Source: Marinicella sediminis (GTDB lineage: Bacteria > Pseudomonadota > Gammaproteobacteria > Xanthomonadales > Marinicellaceae). From it: a stretch of 64,000 nt of DNA. This document shows, piece after piece, positions 1 through 9,905 of the stretch (position 1 is its first letter; the number at the start of each line of letters is the position of its first letter). The translations under genes were made by a program, and so were the position numbers. The DNA lies in contig NZ_MVBD01000008.1 of assembly GCF_002000055.1 (NCBI RefSeq), forward strand, positions 124,001 through 188,000, in the 5' to 3' direction. The notes under the pieces are model-generated. The model made no database searches and was not told the DNA's origin. It saw only the letters and a program-made list of their open reading frames with translations.

Positions 1-57
1 TTGTTATACATGAGCAGGTTCAATTCCTATCTTTTATGATAGTTATCCCGCTACTTT

Positions 58-85
58 GGCTCCTGCTTCCAGGAGCCATTTTTTT
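58..85 (+). terminator. Rho-independent terminator of a gene left of the window
   Basis: An 8-bp perfect stem, GGCTCCTG (58-65) and CAGGAGCC (70-77), has a CTTC loop and is followed by a T-run. The T-run is on the plus strand, so it should end a plus-strand transcript entering from the left. On the minus strand no T-run follows, so it does not serve sulP, whose stop codon lies in the T-run. Confidence 0.8.
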
Positions 86-1679
86 ATCCCAGGGCACTGT
101 CCGCCACTTTGTAGTCGGGGTCTTCGATCAGATTGACTTCCACCAGGTTACCGGCCTTGTTAAGTAGTTGCCTGCACTCAGGACTGAGGTGCCGGTAATG
201 CAAAGTCTTGCCATTTCGCTCATAGCGCTCAGCCAGTGAGTCAAGGGCTTCAATGGCTGAATGGTCATAGACCCTGGCATTGGCAAAGTCCACAATCACA
301 TCATCGGGATCAGTTCTGGGGGAAAACAGGTCCTGGAAATTTTGGATAGAACCGAAGAAAACCGGGCCATTGAGCAGATAAATTTTGGAACCGTTGTCGT
401 CTATGTGCTGTTCTGCAAAAATACGTTTGGCGCCTTTCCAGGCAAATACCAGGGCACTGACAATCACCCCGATAACCACTGCGATGGCCAGGTCCGCCAA
501 CACCGTGACGCCTGAAACCAGCACGATGATAAATACTTCTGATTTCTGGACTTTATTGATCATGCGCAGACTGGCCCATTCAAATGTGCCCAAAACAACC
601 ATGAACATCAAGCCCACCAATGCAGCCAGCGGCACCATTTCAATCCATGATGATCCGATCAGTATGAATAACAACAAAGCCACGGCAGCAGTGATGCCAG
701 ATAACCGGCCCCGGCCACCAGATTTGATGTTGATCATGCTTTGTCCAATCATGGCACAACCACCCATGCCGCCAAAGAACCCATTGGTGAAATTGGCCAG
801 TCCCTGTCCCAAGCATTCGCGGTTGCCCTGACCGCGGGTTTCGGTGATTTCATCGATCAATGTCATGGTCAACAGTGATTCAATCAGGCCGACTGCGGCG
901 AGGATCAGCGAATAAGGCAGGATGATTTTTAAGGTTTCCAGGTTCAATGGAACCGATGGAATCGCAAAAGTTGGCAATCCACCGGCAATGGTGGCTTGTG
1001 GGTTACCTGATTCTGAACGCACATAGTCAATGACGTTGGGGATGGGGATGTCAAGGGCAATCACCAGTCCGGTGACGATCAGGATGGCCGCTAATGAAGC
1101 AGGAATCGCCCGCGTCAGTTTTGGCAGGAAATGAATGATCATCATGGTCAGAACCACCATGCCCAGCATCCAGTACAATGTGGGTCCCTGCATCCATTGA
1201 TGTAAGCCTGTGGCATCCACCACTTTGAACTGACCCAATTGTGCCAGGAAAATCACAATGGCCAGGCCATTCACAAAGCCCAGCATAACCGGATATGGCA
1301 CCATCCTGATGAACATCCCCAGTTTAAAGACTCCAGCCAGCATTTGTAGCACCCCGGTCAGAACCACTGCTGCAAAAAGATACTGAACACCGTGTTCGGC
1401 AACCAGTGCAACCATCACCACTGCCATGGCACCTGTGGCGCCGGAAATCATTCCTGGCCGACCACCAAATACCGAAGTGATCAAACCCACCATAAAGGCC
1501 GCGTACAAGCCAACCAATGGATCAACTTTGGCAACAAAAGCAAATGCCACTGCTTCGGGTACCAATGCCAGGGCAACGGTCAGGCCAGAGAGCACATCAT
1601 TCTTGATGCTGTATCCCATCCTTTTGGAAATTAGATTGAACATGGTTGGATTACGTGGTTTGCAGAACAAGGCGCGCAT
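84..1679 (-). CDS. SulP-family inorganic anion transporter with STAS domain
   Basis: This 531-residue inner-membrane protein has the SulP layout: about ten to twelve hydrophobic segments in residues 20-420, then a cytoplasmic STAS domain at about 430-520. The N-terminal core has the family-typical run around '[16 protein letters not shown]' and a conserved '[15 protein letters not shown]' stretch. SulP proteins carry sulfate, bicarbonate or other anions, often with Na+ or H+; the substrate cannot be read here, and no carbonic anhydrase gene is adjacent to suggest bicarbonate. The first ATG (1679) adds 12 residues ahead of a second ATG at 1643 that gives the more usual N-terminus MFNLISKR; neither has a strong ribosome site. 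It appears monocistronic, 459 bases from alaA upstream. Confidence 0.9.
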   Translation of the reverse strand: MRALFCKPRNPTMFNLISKRMGYSIKNDVLSGLTVALALVPEAVAFAFVAKVDPLVGLYAAFMVGLITSVFGGRPGMISGATGAMAVVMVALVAEHGVQYLFAAVVLTGVLQMLAGVFKLGMFIRMVPYPVMLGFVNGLAIVIFLAQLGQFKVVDATGLHQWMQGPTLYWMLGMVVLTMMIIHFLPKLTRAIPASLAAILIVTGLVIALDIPIPNVIDYVRSESGNPQATIAGGLPTFAIPSVPLNLETLKIILPYSLILAAVGLIESLLTMTLIDEITETRGQGNRECLGQGLANFTNGFFGGMGGCAMIGQSMINIKSGGRGRLSGITAAVALLLFILIGSSWIEMVPLAALVGLMFMVVLGTFEWASLRMINKVQKSEVFIIVLVSGVTVLADLAIAVVIGVIVSALVFAWKGAKRIFAEQHIDDNGSKIYLLNGPVFFGSIQNFQDLFSPRTDPDDVIVDFANARVYDHSAIEALDSLAERYERNGKTLHYRHLSPECRQLLNKAGNLVEVNLIEDPDYKVADSALG

Positions 1680-2138
1680 GGTACACCATCCGCAGGCAAA
1701 GTCAATTGATTAAAGGCGTAATGTGGCATAAGCACACCAGCTTGCGATCAACCAATTTCTGCCAGCTTAGGTGCGTATCAGGGCGCTATGTGCCTCGGTG
1801 TTATTCAGGCCGTGTGGTGCCCACAGCCCGGATTTTCAATGGCAGATGATGATCCGGGAGATCACCAGGATTCTGGATGTGTAAAGCGAATTGAATGCCA
1901 CCAAATACCAGTTGTTGCGTAAAGCAGGTATAACCATTTCATGCTCACAAGGGGTGCTCATTTGAAAAAATAATCCAGTGACTTCATTGACCTTTGCTCC
2001 AGTCAAAAATTAATACTGGCCACGGCGATCATGTCGGGTGATCAAGGCAGGACCCTCTGATTCAACTTGGTTTGATTATCCAGGACGGTGGGTCGAATGG
2101 ATTTTCAACACGCCACTGCAAAGGTCAGCAGGTATTCA
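1680..2138. other. Gene-poor 459-base gap between alaA and sulP
   Basis: No full-length gene, RNA or clear terminator was recognised. The only protein-like stretches are short minus-strand reading frames near 1800-1961 in shifted phases (described separately). A promoter for sulP must lie here, but no convincing -35/-10 pair was found. Confidence 0.5.
1836..1961 (-). pseudogene. Possible remnant of a Rieske-type oxygenase N-terminus, or chance ORF
   Basis: A 41-codon ATG-to-TGA frame on the minus strand includes 'IPALRNNWYLVAFNSL'. This resembles the LRNAWY-x-A segment that opens Rieske ring-hydroxylating oxygenases. The match stops after about 30 residues and no Rieske C-x-H motif follows in this frame. 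In a neighbouring frame, over the same bases and a little beyond, a second protein-like stretch ends at a TAA near 1814. That pattern could be a frameshifted remnant, but the region is short and the resemblance may be chance. No ribosome site is visible. Confidence 0.2.
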
Positions 2139-3359
2139 TCATTGGGTTTGACGATAGCTTTTGAGAAAGTCTGCCAATCGTGAAAGAGCGTCTTCCAGAA
2201 CTTCATATTGTGGTAAAAATACCAGTCTGAAATGATCAGGTTCCGGCCAGTTAAATGCCGTGCCATGAACCAGCAGGATGTGTTTGTCAATCAACAGATC
2301 AAGGATGAATTGTTCGTCATCTTTGATGTTGAACCGCTCGGTATCAATCCGTACAAAACAGTACAGCGCTCCCTGCGGTAAGGTGGTAGATAAGCCCGGG
2401 GTGTTGTTGATCATGTCATGAGCCAGCAGGCGTTGGCGGTTCAGTCGGCCACTGTCACAGGTCAACTCAAATATACTTTGTTTGCCGCCCAGAGCCGCCT
2501 GTATGGCGAACTGGCTGGGCACATTGGCGCACAGGCGCATGGAAGACAGGATGTTCAGGCCGTCAAGGTAATCAGATGCCAGGTGGGTGTTGCCAGAGAT
2601 CACCATCCAGCCAGTGCGGTAACCAGCCACCCGATAGGTTTTGGATAAGCCATTAAAGGTGACAAACATGACGTCATCGGTCAGCGAGGCGATTGATGTG
2701 TACGGGGTGTTGTCATACCGAATCAGCTCATAAATCTCATCACTGAAAATGATCAGCTCATGTTTTCTGGCCAGTTCTATGATGGCCTCGAGCTGATCTT
2801 TGGTGTAAACCGAACCAGTTGGATTATTGGGGTTAATCAGCACCAGGCCACGGGTTCTGGATGAAATTTTGGCTTCCATGTCAGCCAGATCAGGTGCCCA
2901 GTTGCTGTTTTCATCACAACGGTAATGAACGGCCTGGCCACCGGATAAATTGACTGCAGCTGTCCACAGTGGATAATCGGGTGCCGGAATCAGCATTTCG
3001 TCACCGTCATTGAGCAGGGCTTGCATGGTCATGACGATCAATTCACTGACACCATTACCAATGAAAATATGGTCCAGGTTGAGGTTTTTGATTTTTCGTT
3101 GTTGATAATACTGGTGAATCGAGACCCGGGCAGGGTAGATGCCTTGGGAATCGCAATATCCTTCGGCCTGGGTGATGTTGTGCACCACGTCACGGACGAT
3201 TTCATCTGGGGCATCAAAGCCAAACGGGGCCGGATTGCCAATGTTCAGTTTGAGAACTTTACCACCTTGATCTTCAATCTGTTTGGCCGCACTCAGGACT
3301 GGTCCCCGAATGTCGTAACAAACCCCTTTGAGTTTGTTGGATTTGGCGATTCTTTTCAT
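2139..3359 (-). CDS. alaA: Alanine transaminase AlaA (PLP-dependent, fold type I)
   Basis: This 406-residue protein follows E. coli AlaA (405 aa) along its whole length. Shared landmarks are the N-terminal 'KSNKLKGVCYDIRGPVL', 'LNIGNPAPFGFDAPDEI', 'GNGVSELI', 'APDYPLWTAAV', 'NPNNPTG', 'SDEIYE' and the PLP lysine in 'NGLSKTYRVAGYRTGW'. The reaction is the interconversion of pyruvate plus glutamate and alanine plus 2-oxoglutarate in the cytoplasm. The ATG start is preceded by a GGAA ribosome site. It stands alone, with 92 bases to the upstream GTG-started propeller gene. Glutamate dehydrogenase in the same window supplies its amino donor, but the two genes are not linked. Confidence 0.95.
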   Translation of the reverse strand: MKRIAKSNKLKGVCYDIRGPVLSAAKQIEDQGGKVLKLNIGNPAPFGFDAPDEIVRDVVHNITQAEGYCDSQGIYPARVSIHQYYQQRKIKNLNLDHIFIGNGVSELIVMTMQALLNDGDEMLIPAPDYPLWTAAVNLSGGQAVHYRCDENSNWAPDLADMEAKISSRTRGLVLINPNNPTGSVYTKDQLEAIIELARKHELIIFSDEIYELIRYDNTPYTSIASLTDDVMFVTFNGLSKTYRVAGYRTGWMVISGNTHLASDYLDGLNILSSMRLCANVPSQFAIQAALGGKQSIFELTCDSGRLNRQRLLAHDMINNTPGLSTTLPQGALYCFVRIDTERFNIKDDEQFILDLLIDKHILLVHGTAFNWPEPDHFRLVFLPQYEVLEDALSRLADFLKSYRQTQ

Positions 3360-3451
3360 TTTGGTTCCAGCTGTTTATCTGACATGATCAGACTGGGATT
3401 GTAACGCATTGGGTGGTATTTTAAAGTCCTGATAAGGGATAAATCAGTTGT

Positions 3452-6400
3452 TCATTGGTCTGACGAGACCCGGTGTTCTGTTCCTGCCAGTTTGCCAGGT
3501 GTCCATGAAATGTGTTCCAGATGCCCATCAGCCAGAGCCCGCTGGGTGTCCAGTAGATATCGGTTGATTGATCTTTGCTGGTGGGGTTGTTTGATCAGAT
3601 AACCATGGGCTTGGTTGCGACCGTTTTGTTTGGCTTCATACAATGCCTGATCTGCCAATTGAATGGACTTTTCTATGAAGTCAGGAGTCTCAGTAGCTGC
3701 GGGAAGATCTGAACAATGGATGAATCCAACAGAACATCTGATGGCCACTTGATGGTTTTCTTCCGTCTTCAGGTTCAGTTTTTGGCAGGCATTCAGCAGG
3801 TGCAATACCAGGTCCTTCAAAGCTGGTAATGAGGTTTGGGGGCAGAGCACAACAAACTCTTCGCCACCCCATCTGGCGGTGGTGTGATGCTTGTCCACCA
3901 GACCTATGAGCATCGCAGAAAACTCCACCAATGCCTGATCACCGAGGGCGTGACCAAACTGGTCATTGATTTTTTTAAAATGATCCAGATCGATGATAAT
4001 GACACCCATGCTTGCAGTGTGTTTGGCGAGTGCAAAATCCTTGATGATTTGTTGCATATGGTGACGATTTGAAAGGCGGGTTAGGTTGTCGTGATTGGCC
4101 AGCCAGTCAAGTCCCTCATTGACGGTTTCCAGCTGTTGAGTTCGCTCCTGTACCAACTGCTCCAGATACATGGCATGTTTGCGGCTGCGGTAGCCGCGGT
4201 AAAACAGGGCCAACAAGGCAGCAAACAGGCTCATCAACAAGAAAGCCGGGGTGCGCCAGAATGGTGGTGTTACGGTAAAAGTAAAAGCAGCAGGCTCATT
4301 GTTCCAGGCGCCATTACCGATGCGTGCCGTCACTTCAAAGCGATAATCACCAGGTGCCAATGAGTTGATTTGAATCTGATTCAGGCGGGTTTCCCGCCAT
4401 GGAGTACTGTCATGTCTGGCCAGACGGTAGCGGTAATTAACATCAGGCGCGCGTTGAAAACTGATGGCTGTGTAGCTGAAAGTCAGGTTGCTGTCCTGTT
4501 GATTGATGGCGGCTTGTTTACTGGTGGACAATGCCCCTGTTTCATTGTTGACCGACAGCAGTTGCACCGGTGGTGGGTTAGCCGCACCTGGTTTAAAGTG
4601 GGCAGCAAACCGACTCACGCCTTCACCGGTGCCAAACCACAGGTTGCCATCGGCATCCCGGTATCCTGCACTGCGGTTGACCAAATCAAAAACCAAACCC
4701 TCCCGGGAGGTGATGATGGTGAAATTAATGCCGTCAAAGATGGCCACTCCACGGCTGGTGCCAATCCATATGTCACCATTATGACCGGGCAGTAAAGTGG
4801 TGGCATTGTTATGTGGCAGTCCGTCTTCGGTGGTCCAGACCCGGAAGTTTTGACCATCAAATGAGCTCAGTCCATTGTTGGTGGCCAGCCAAAGCAAGCC
4901 CTGTTCATCCTCATAAATGTCATTGATGAAATTGGCGGCCAGGCCGTCCCTGACAGACCAATTGGTGAAACGCTGATGATCCCATTTGGAAAGCCCATTG
5001 GAAGTACCCAGCCAAATGCTGCCATCCAGGCTTTCAAATACCCGGTTTATGCGGTTATCTGGTAAGCCATCGGCAGTGAAGTAATTGGTGAACCTGCCAT
5101 TCTTAAAATGACTGAGGCCATTGTTGGTGGCCAGCCACAATGAGCCATCACTGGCTTTGGTCATGTGATAGATCACCGACCCCATCAGGCCATCAGCTGA
5201 GTGGAGCAGTTTAAATTGTCCATCGACCAGATAGCTGATGCCCTGTAAGGTTCCAAACCAGGGGTTGCCATCATCATCGATCAGACTGGTCAGGACCTTG
5301 TTGTGCGACAAACCATTCTTTTGGGTGATGTGGGTCATTTGAGTCTCACACAATCTGGTGATGCCGTCACCGTTGGTGCCAAACCACATGCAGCCCTCCG
5401 CATCTTCACTGATCGCATACACATTTGGGTTGGGCATTTTTGCCTGTGCTTTCCAGTTCAGCACATTGGTGGTGCTTAACCGGGCAATGCCACCACCATA
5501 AGTGCCAAACCAGGTGTTGTGTTCGTTGTCCTGAAAGGTTTGGTTTACGCTGTTGTCAGGAAGGCCGTTGGTCATGTTAAAGTGTTGTAATAGCTGACCC
5601 TGGGGACTGAACTGATATGCCCCGTTGTCCCGGGTGCTGATCCAGATGTTTTGCTGGTGATCCTGGCTGATGGAGTTGATTGCCAGGTTGCTCATATCCA
5701 CCGGCAATGGTTTGGGCCGGAAAGCCCCATCCTGCAGATGTGCAATGCCATGACGGGTGCCCACCCACACGTCGCCATCTGGCAGTGCGAAGATGGCGCG
5801 GATTTCAGAAGATGCTGCTTGCCAGGGCATCACTTCAATGATGTTCTCACGGATGCGATAAATGTGTTCAGAATCACCAGTCCATACGGTACCATCTCCG
5901 GTGATGAGCAGGCTTCTGACTTTTTGGGACCGCAAACCATTGGTCTGATCAAAGCGGTTGATGATCCGTGGACTGCTGCTGATATCGATTTGAATCAGTC
6001 CCATGCCGTAGGTGGCCATCCACAAAGACCCGTCGGGCGCTTCTTTGATTGCTCTGCCTGAGACATTTTCAGGCCAGGAATCAACCAGCACCTGTTCAAA
6101 ACGTTGTCCATTGAACTTTGCCAGGCCGGCTTCTGAAGCGGCCCACAAAGTGCCGTCACTGGCTTTGAGTAAGTCCCTTACCAGGTTGTGTGGCAATCCG
6201 TCTTTGCGGTTGTAAGTCCAGAATTGGTTACCATCGAAGCGATTAACCCCAGTGCGCGTGGTGATCCACAAAAAACCGGTGTCATCCTGCTCAATGTCAA
6301 ATATCACCATGTCTTCAAGACCATCGGCGATGCTCAGCAGAGCGAATGGCATTTGTTGTGCCGCCACAGAACAGGTCATGAATGATAAGATCACCACAAA

Positions 6401-6460
6401 CCACAGTTGCTGTAACTGTCTGTTCAATCCCTGTTTGTTTGATGTTGGTTGATTTAACAC
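3452..6460 (-). CDS. Two-component-regulator propeller / Y_Y_Y / GGDEF sensor (putative diguanylate cyclase)
   Basis: This 1002-residue protein begins with a signal-like segment (residues about 20-35). More than a dozen propeller repeats of the 'DxxGxLWxGTxxGLxxFDG' type follow to about residue 640, with repeated phrases such as 'WLATNNGLS' and 'DGLPDN'. Next come a Y_Y_Y-like domain (about 650-740), one transmembrane helix near 750-770, a coiled linker and a GGDEF domain. The active-site loop reads GGEEF (near 863-867) with 'IDLDHFKKINDQFGH' upstream, so it should be catalytic and make cyclic di-GMP. The RxxD inhibitory site five residues upstream is not present. The periplasmic propeller probably senses a ligand, which is unknown; related hybrid two-component sensors often sense oligosaccharides. 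The start is GTG at 6460. Confidence 0.88.
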   Translation of the reverse strand: MLNQPTSNKQGLNRQLQQLWFVVILSFMTCSVAAQQMPFALLSIADGLEDMVIFDIEQDDTGFLWITTRTGVNRFDGNQFWTYNRKDGLPHNLVRDLLKASDGTLWAASEAGLAKFNGQRFEQVLVDSWPENVSGRAIKEAPDGSLWMATYGMGLIQIDISSSPRIINRFDQTNGLRSQKVRSLLITGDGTVWTGDSEHIYRIRENIIEVMPWQAASSEIRAIFALPDGDVWVGTRHGIAHLQDGAFRPKPLPVDMSNLAINSISQDHQQNIWISTRDNGAYQFSPQGQLLQHFNMTNGLPDNSVNQTFQDNEHNTWFGTYGGGIARLSTTNVLNWKAQAKMPNPNVYAISEDAEGCMWFGTNGDGITRLCETQMTHITQKNGLSHNKVLTSLIDDDGNPWFGTLQGISYLVDGQFKLLHSADGLMGSVIYHMTKASDGSLWLATNNGLSHFKNGRFTNYFTADGLPDNRINRVFESLDGSIWLGTSNGLSKWDHQRFTNWSVRDGLAANFINDIYEDEQGLLWLATNNGLSSFDGQNFRVWTTEDGLPHNNATTLLPGHNGDIWIGTSRGVAIFDGINFTIITSREGLVFDLVNRSAGYRDADGNLWFGTGEGVSRFAAHFKPGAANPPPVQLLSVNNETGALSTSKQAAINQQDSNLTFSYTAISFQRAPDVNYRYRLARHDSTPWRETRLNQIQINSLAPGDYRFEVTARIGNGAWNNEPAAFTFTVTPPFWRTPAFLLMSLFAALLALFYRGYRSRKHAMYLEQLVQERTQQLETVNEGLDWLANHDNLTRLSNRHHMQQIIKDFALAKHTASMGVIIIDLDHFKKINDQFGHALGDQALVEFSAMLIGLVDKHHTTARWGGEEFVVLCPQTSLPALKDLVLHLLNACQKLNLKTEENHQVAIRCSVGFIHCSDLPAATETPDFIEKSIQLADQALYEAKQNGRNQAHGYLIKQPHQQRSINRYLLDTQRALADGHLEHISWTPGKLAGTEHRVSSDQ

Positions 6461-6534
6461 CCGTACTTACCGCACAATCATATCTCCAATCATCATAGCA
6501 TCATGTAGCCCGGTCATCAATGCCTGGCGGAAGC

Positions 6535-8172
6535 TCAATGGTGAACCGGTAAGCCTCGCTGGGTCAGGTAATATGTGGCGAACGATCCCAGCCAGTGACC
6601 ACCAGCGTAATGTTCGCCAGTGACTCCGGCCAGTCCTGCAGAGGCATGTTGGTCAGCAATTTTCAGTAGTTTTTCACGTCTTTTGTCATTGTCAGGCAGG
6701 GCATATGCGATTCCTTCAAGCATCCAGGCTCTGGATAAGTTTAAGCCATCCAAGTGGGCCAGTTTGCCATCAATCCGATCGGTGACTTGTGCCACAGGTA
6801 ACCAGTTCTTGTCTTTCCTGATGCCTGGTAAAAAACGTTTCAACCAGATTTTGAACTCAGTGGCTGTCATCACCCGTCGCATCAAATCACCTTCGGCCAG
6901 GCACGGTGACAAAAAATCATGGCCAGATGGCTCATAGTTCACTGGACACCGGCGGTCACCGGCATACAGCCTGAGGCTGTGTTCATTAATTAATGACAAC
7001 AATGCCTGATCCCCGGTCTGACTGGCATAATCATGTGCCATGCCAAATGCAAACGCAGTTTGACTGTGTTCACCACCACGGATGGGGTATGCCAGTTTTG
7101 GTATCCAGTCTGATAATTGATGTACCACATGGTCCTTGAGTGGCTGCATGGCGGCGAGCCATTGTTTTGCCTGCGGATGTTGCCAGTTGTTGATTTCTGT
7201 GTAGAGCTGTAAGAACCAGGCCAGTCCGTAAGGTCGTTCAAATCCTTGTCTTCCAGGCTGCTGAAAGTACCGCAATTCAGCGGCCATTCGTTCGCTGGTA
7301 AAGTGATTATCCAGGCGTTGAATAATTGCCGCACTTTCCGGGTGATTGGGAAACAACCTGGCCACGCGAGCCAGTAACCAATGACCATGAACCGAGGAAT
7401 GCCAGTCAAAACAACCAAAAAAAGCCGGATACAGTTCATCAGGTGGTCGTGCATCCTCAGCAGAATTGAGAACATGCTTTACCGAATTGGGGTAAATCTG
7501 GTCAAGACATTTCAGGGCCAGTTGAGCCATTTTCATCACTGGTTCTGGAGAAGACAGCTTGGCGTTGTTGGTTTGCTGATTGTTGACACGCAATAACCAA
7601 TTTCGTTGGCCCATTTGACTCTGCAAGGAATCAAGCCCTATGGTGCGTCTGCGATTATTGACAGTTTGCAGGTCATCAATCGGATACAGGATTTGTTGTC
7701 CGTTGCTGGTTGATCGGGCCATCAAATGACCATAATGTTGAGGTGAGTTCCCGGACATCAGGTAATGATCGCTCAGCTCTGCGTACCATTGGGCAGGCAG
7801 GTTGTTTTGTTTAACTTGTTGCAAAACCATCGGCAGGTATTTGGCTTGTTGCTCCAGGGAAGACCTTTTAAAAAGAATCAAACTGATTTTAGCTGCCCCC
7901 TCACCAACATCCTGAATGCCGGGCCAGTGTCCCAATTCGTCAATCACCAGTTGTAACACCTGTTGATTGTGTTGGTCCAGTTCATGCTGACTGGCTTGCA
8001 GCTGAGTCATCAAATCCTGATTTCGGGATTCGCTGCGGTTCAGTTGACTTATGGCAGTCCGGTGTTTCTGGTCGTCATACAAGGCACTGATCAACCAGTT
8101 TTGTGGTGAATTGACAGGTTCTGCCTGGAGCAGCGTGGTCACAATTAACAGCAATAATGGGGCTTTATTCAT
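6535..8172 (-). CDS. Secreted DUF6624-DUF2891 fusion protein
   Basis: From ATG 8172 the protein has a clear signal peptide (MNKAPLLLLIVTTLLQA). A region at about 75-160 with 'LGHWPGIQDVGEGAA' and 'YLPMVLQQVKQ' resembles DUF6624. A long C-terminal half (about 255-545) matches DUF2891, with 'ELYPAFFGCFDWHSSVHGHW', 'RPYGLAWFLQLYTE' and a final 'AGGHWLGSFATYYL'. DUF2891 proteins look like alpha/alpha-barrel glycosidase relatives, but no activity is established. A GTG at 8232 overlaps the upstream SDR stop as GTGA and would add 20 residues; I prefer the ATG because of the signal peptide. It is the last gene of a three-gene minus-strand operon. Confidence 0.75.
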   Translation of the reverse strand: MNKAPLLLLIVTTLLQAEPVNSPQNWLISALYDDQKHRTAISQLNRSESRNQDLMTQLQASQHELDQHNQQVLQLVIDELGHWPGIQDVGEGAAKISLILFKRSSLEQQAKYLPMVLQQVKQNNLPAQWYAELSDHYLMSGNSPQHYGHLMARSTSNGQQILYPIDDLQTVNNRRRTIGLDSLQSQMGQRNWLLRVNNQQTNNAKLSSPEPVMKMAQLALKCLDQIYPNSVKHVLNSAEDARPPDELYPAFFGCFDWHSSVHGHWLLARVARLFPNHPESAAIIQRLDNHFTSERMAAELRYFQQPGRQGFERPYGLAWFLQLYTEINNWQHPQAKQWLAAMQPLKDHVVHQLSDWIPKLAYPIRGGEHSQTAFAFGMAHDYASQTGDQALLSLINEHSLRLYAGDRRCPVNYEPSGHDFLSPCLAEGDLMRRVMTATEFKIWLKRFLPGIRKDKNWLPVAQVTDRIDGKLAHLDGLNLSRAWMLEGIAYALPDNDKRREKLLKIADQHASAGLAGVTGEHYAGGHWLGSFATYYLTQRGLPVHH

Positions 8173-8228
8173 GGCGCACACTATGGCATAAAAAATGGCA
8201 GAGCTCAAGGTGCTACCCGACCTGCCAT

Positions 8229-8957
8229 TCACCAGGGTATGACATCACCCCGATAATCGATGAATACGGTACCTGCTGAACCCTGCTTCAGGTGTTGGTT
8301 GATTTGATTGAGCAACATACCGGCGGTTTCCTCAGGGCTTTGTAGTTGACCATCCGGAAGATTGCGTTGAAATGGTTTTGACAGATCGGTGTCAGTGGTT
8401 CCAGGGTGCAGTAACATGATCCGGGCTTTGGGGTATTTTCTGGCCCATTCGATTCCCAGTGTTTTCATGCCCTGGTTCAGGGCGGCCTTGCTCATCCGGT
8501 AAGCATGCCAGCCACCCAATTGATTGTCCTCAATGCTGCCGATGCGGGCAGAAATGGAGGCCACCAATGGATGTGCAGATTTCAACAGCAACGGGGCCAG
8601 GGCTTTGATCAATAATAAATGGCCGGTGCAATTGATTCTGAATGATTGCTCAAAACGTTCCGCTGTCCAATGCTGGAACGTTTTTTCTGGCTGAAATTGT
8701 TCATTGTGCAACACCCCGGCACAATTGATGACCCAGTCGAGTTGTTGCACCTGACCGAACAATTTTGCGGCGAAATGTTCAATGGATTGATCCGCCGCCA
8801 GATCCAGATTGGCTTCAATCAGTCCGGTGTCTTTTTGATGCCATGTCCTGGCGGTTCTGCTGGTGGCGATGACTTGATGTTGTCCGGATGCCCGTAATTG
8901 TTTGACCAGGGCTTTGCCGATGCCACGAAGGCCGCCTGCCACCAGAACGCTGCTCAT
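8229..8957 (-). CDS. Short-chain dehydrogenase/reductase (SDR)
   Basis: This 242-residue cytoplasmic oxidoreductase has the SDR fold: an N-terminal cofactor motif 'GGLRGIG' (residues about 8-14), 'NCAG' near 78, a catalytic serine in 'SISARIGS' and the YxxxK pair in 'YRMSK'. It resembles the C-factor/YbbO-like branch of classical SDRs. The substrate is unknown. Its ATG overlaps the stop of the upstream epimerase by four bases (ATGA), and its own stop overlaps a GTG in front of the DUF6624-DUF2891 gene, so translation is probably coupled. Confidence 0.85.
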   Translation of the reverse strand: MSSVLVAGGLRGIGKALVKQLRASGQHQVIATSRTARTWHQKDTGLIEANLDLAADQSIEHFAAKLFGQVQQLDWVINCAGVLHNEQFQPEKTFQHWTAERFEQSFRINCTGHLLLIKALAPLLLKSAHPLVASISARIGSIEDNQLGGWHAYRMSKAALNQGMKTLGIEWARKYPKARIMLLHPGTTDTDLSKPFQRNLPDGQLQSPEETAGMLLNQINQHLKQGSAGTVFIDYRGDVIPW

Positions 8958-9850
8958 GCCAGTGCATCGGTCAATGCGGATTTGAGGTCTGGGTTCTGAA
9001 ATCCAAAGCCGGCGTCAGTCAGTCGTTCAGGAATGACCCTGGCATCAGCCAGCAACAATTCATCAGCCACTTCGCCAAACACCAGTTTGACCAGCAATGC
9101 TGGTTGATGGAAAAACGCCGGTCTGTTCAGTAACCCTGCCAGTACCTTGGTGAAGTCGGCGTTGCTGACCGGATGTGGCGAGGTGAGGTTATACACCCCT
9201 TCACAGTCGGGGTGGTTGATCACAAAGCGCATGGCCCTGATCACATCTGTCAGTCCAATCCAGCTGTAGATTTGCTGACCGGAACCCATTCGGCCACCCA
9301 GCCCCATTTTAAAAGGCAACAGCATGTTCTTCAATGCACCCCCTGAGGCATCCAAAATCATCCCGAAACGGAATTTGATCAGTCTCACTGTGGCATCCAA
9401 CCGGTCAGCTGCAGCCTCCCAGTCACGGGAGATACGGGCCACAAAATTGTCACCTGATCCAGCATCCTCAGACAGTTTCTCACCGGGTCTGTGTCCGTAA
9501 AAGCCGATGGCCGAAGCGCTGATCATCAGATCGGGTTTGTCAGGTTGTTGATTGATTGTGTTGATCAGCCAGTTGGTGCCATTAATGCGGCTGTTGTAAA
9601 GCAGTGATTTGTGTTTTTCATTCCAGCGTTTGTCGGCGATGCCCGCTCCGGCGAGGTGAATCACGGCAAATGGTTTGCTGATTCCGCAGTCCCTCAAGGC
9701 CTGCTGATAGTTCCAGCGTGGTTGGGTTGGGTCGCTTTTATCTCTTTGCAATGCCACCACTTGAAACTCATCAGAAAGTTGTTCTTTGATGCGGGTGCCA
9801 ACCATGCCGGTGTGGCCAGTGATGAATATGACGGGTTTTGTTGAGTCCAC
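8954..9850 (-). CDS. TIGR01777-family epimerase (YfcH-like, NAD-binding)
   Basis: This 298-residue extended-SDR protein starts with 'ITGHTGMVGTRI', continues with 'VIHLAGAGIADKRWNEKHK', 'SASAIGFYG' and 'GGRMGSGQQIYSWI', and ends in the DUF1731-type tail 'LLADARVIPERLTDAGFGF'. E. coli YfcH and cyanobacterial/plant SulA-type relatives share this pattern; a sugar-nucleotide epimerase role is assumed for the family but not shown. The start is GTG at 9850 with no strong ribosome site. It is the first gene of the operon with the SDR and the DUF6624-DUF2891 protein. Confidence 0.88.
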   Translation of the reverse strand: MDSTKPVIFITGHTGMVGTRIKEQLSDEFQVVALQRDKSDPTQPRWNYQQALRDCGISKPFAVIHLAGAGIADKRWNEKHKSLLYNSRINGTNWLINTINQQPDKPDLMISASAIGFYGHRPGEKLSEDAGSGDNFVARISRDWEAAADRLDATVRLIKFRFGMILDASGGALKNMLLPFKMGLGGRMGSGQQIYSWIGLTDVIRAMRFVINHPDCEGVYNLTSPHPVSNADFTKVLAGLLNRPAFFHQPALLVKLVFGEVADELLLADARVIPERLTDAGFGFQNPDLKSALTDALA

Positions 9851-9905
9851 TATGTATGTGCGTATTTAAACCTCACATCCTAGTACTCAGCTGGTGAATG
9901 CCTCG

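Noticed and set aside
385-831. Plus-strand reading frame of 148 codons
   Set aside because: It lies wholly opposite the SulP gene, with a composition reflecting that gene; no ribosome site or recognisable domain.
6990-7475. Minus-strand reading frame of 161 codons
   Set aside because: It overlaps the DUF6624-DUF2891 gene in another frame on the same strand; the DUF2891 motifs show which frame is real.
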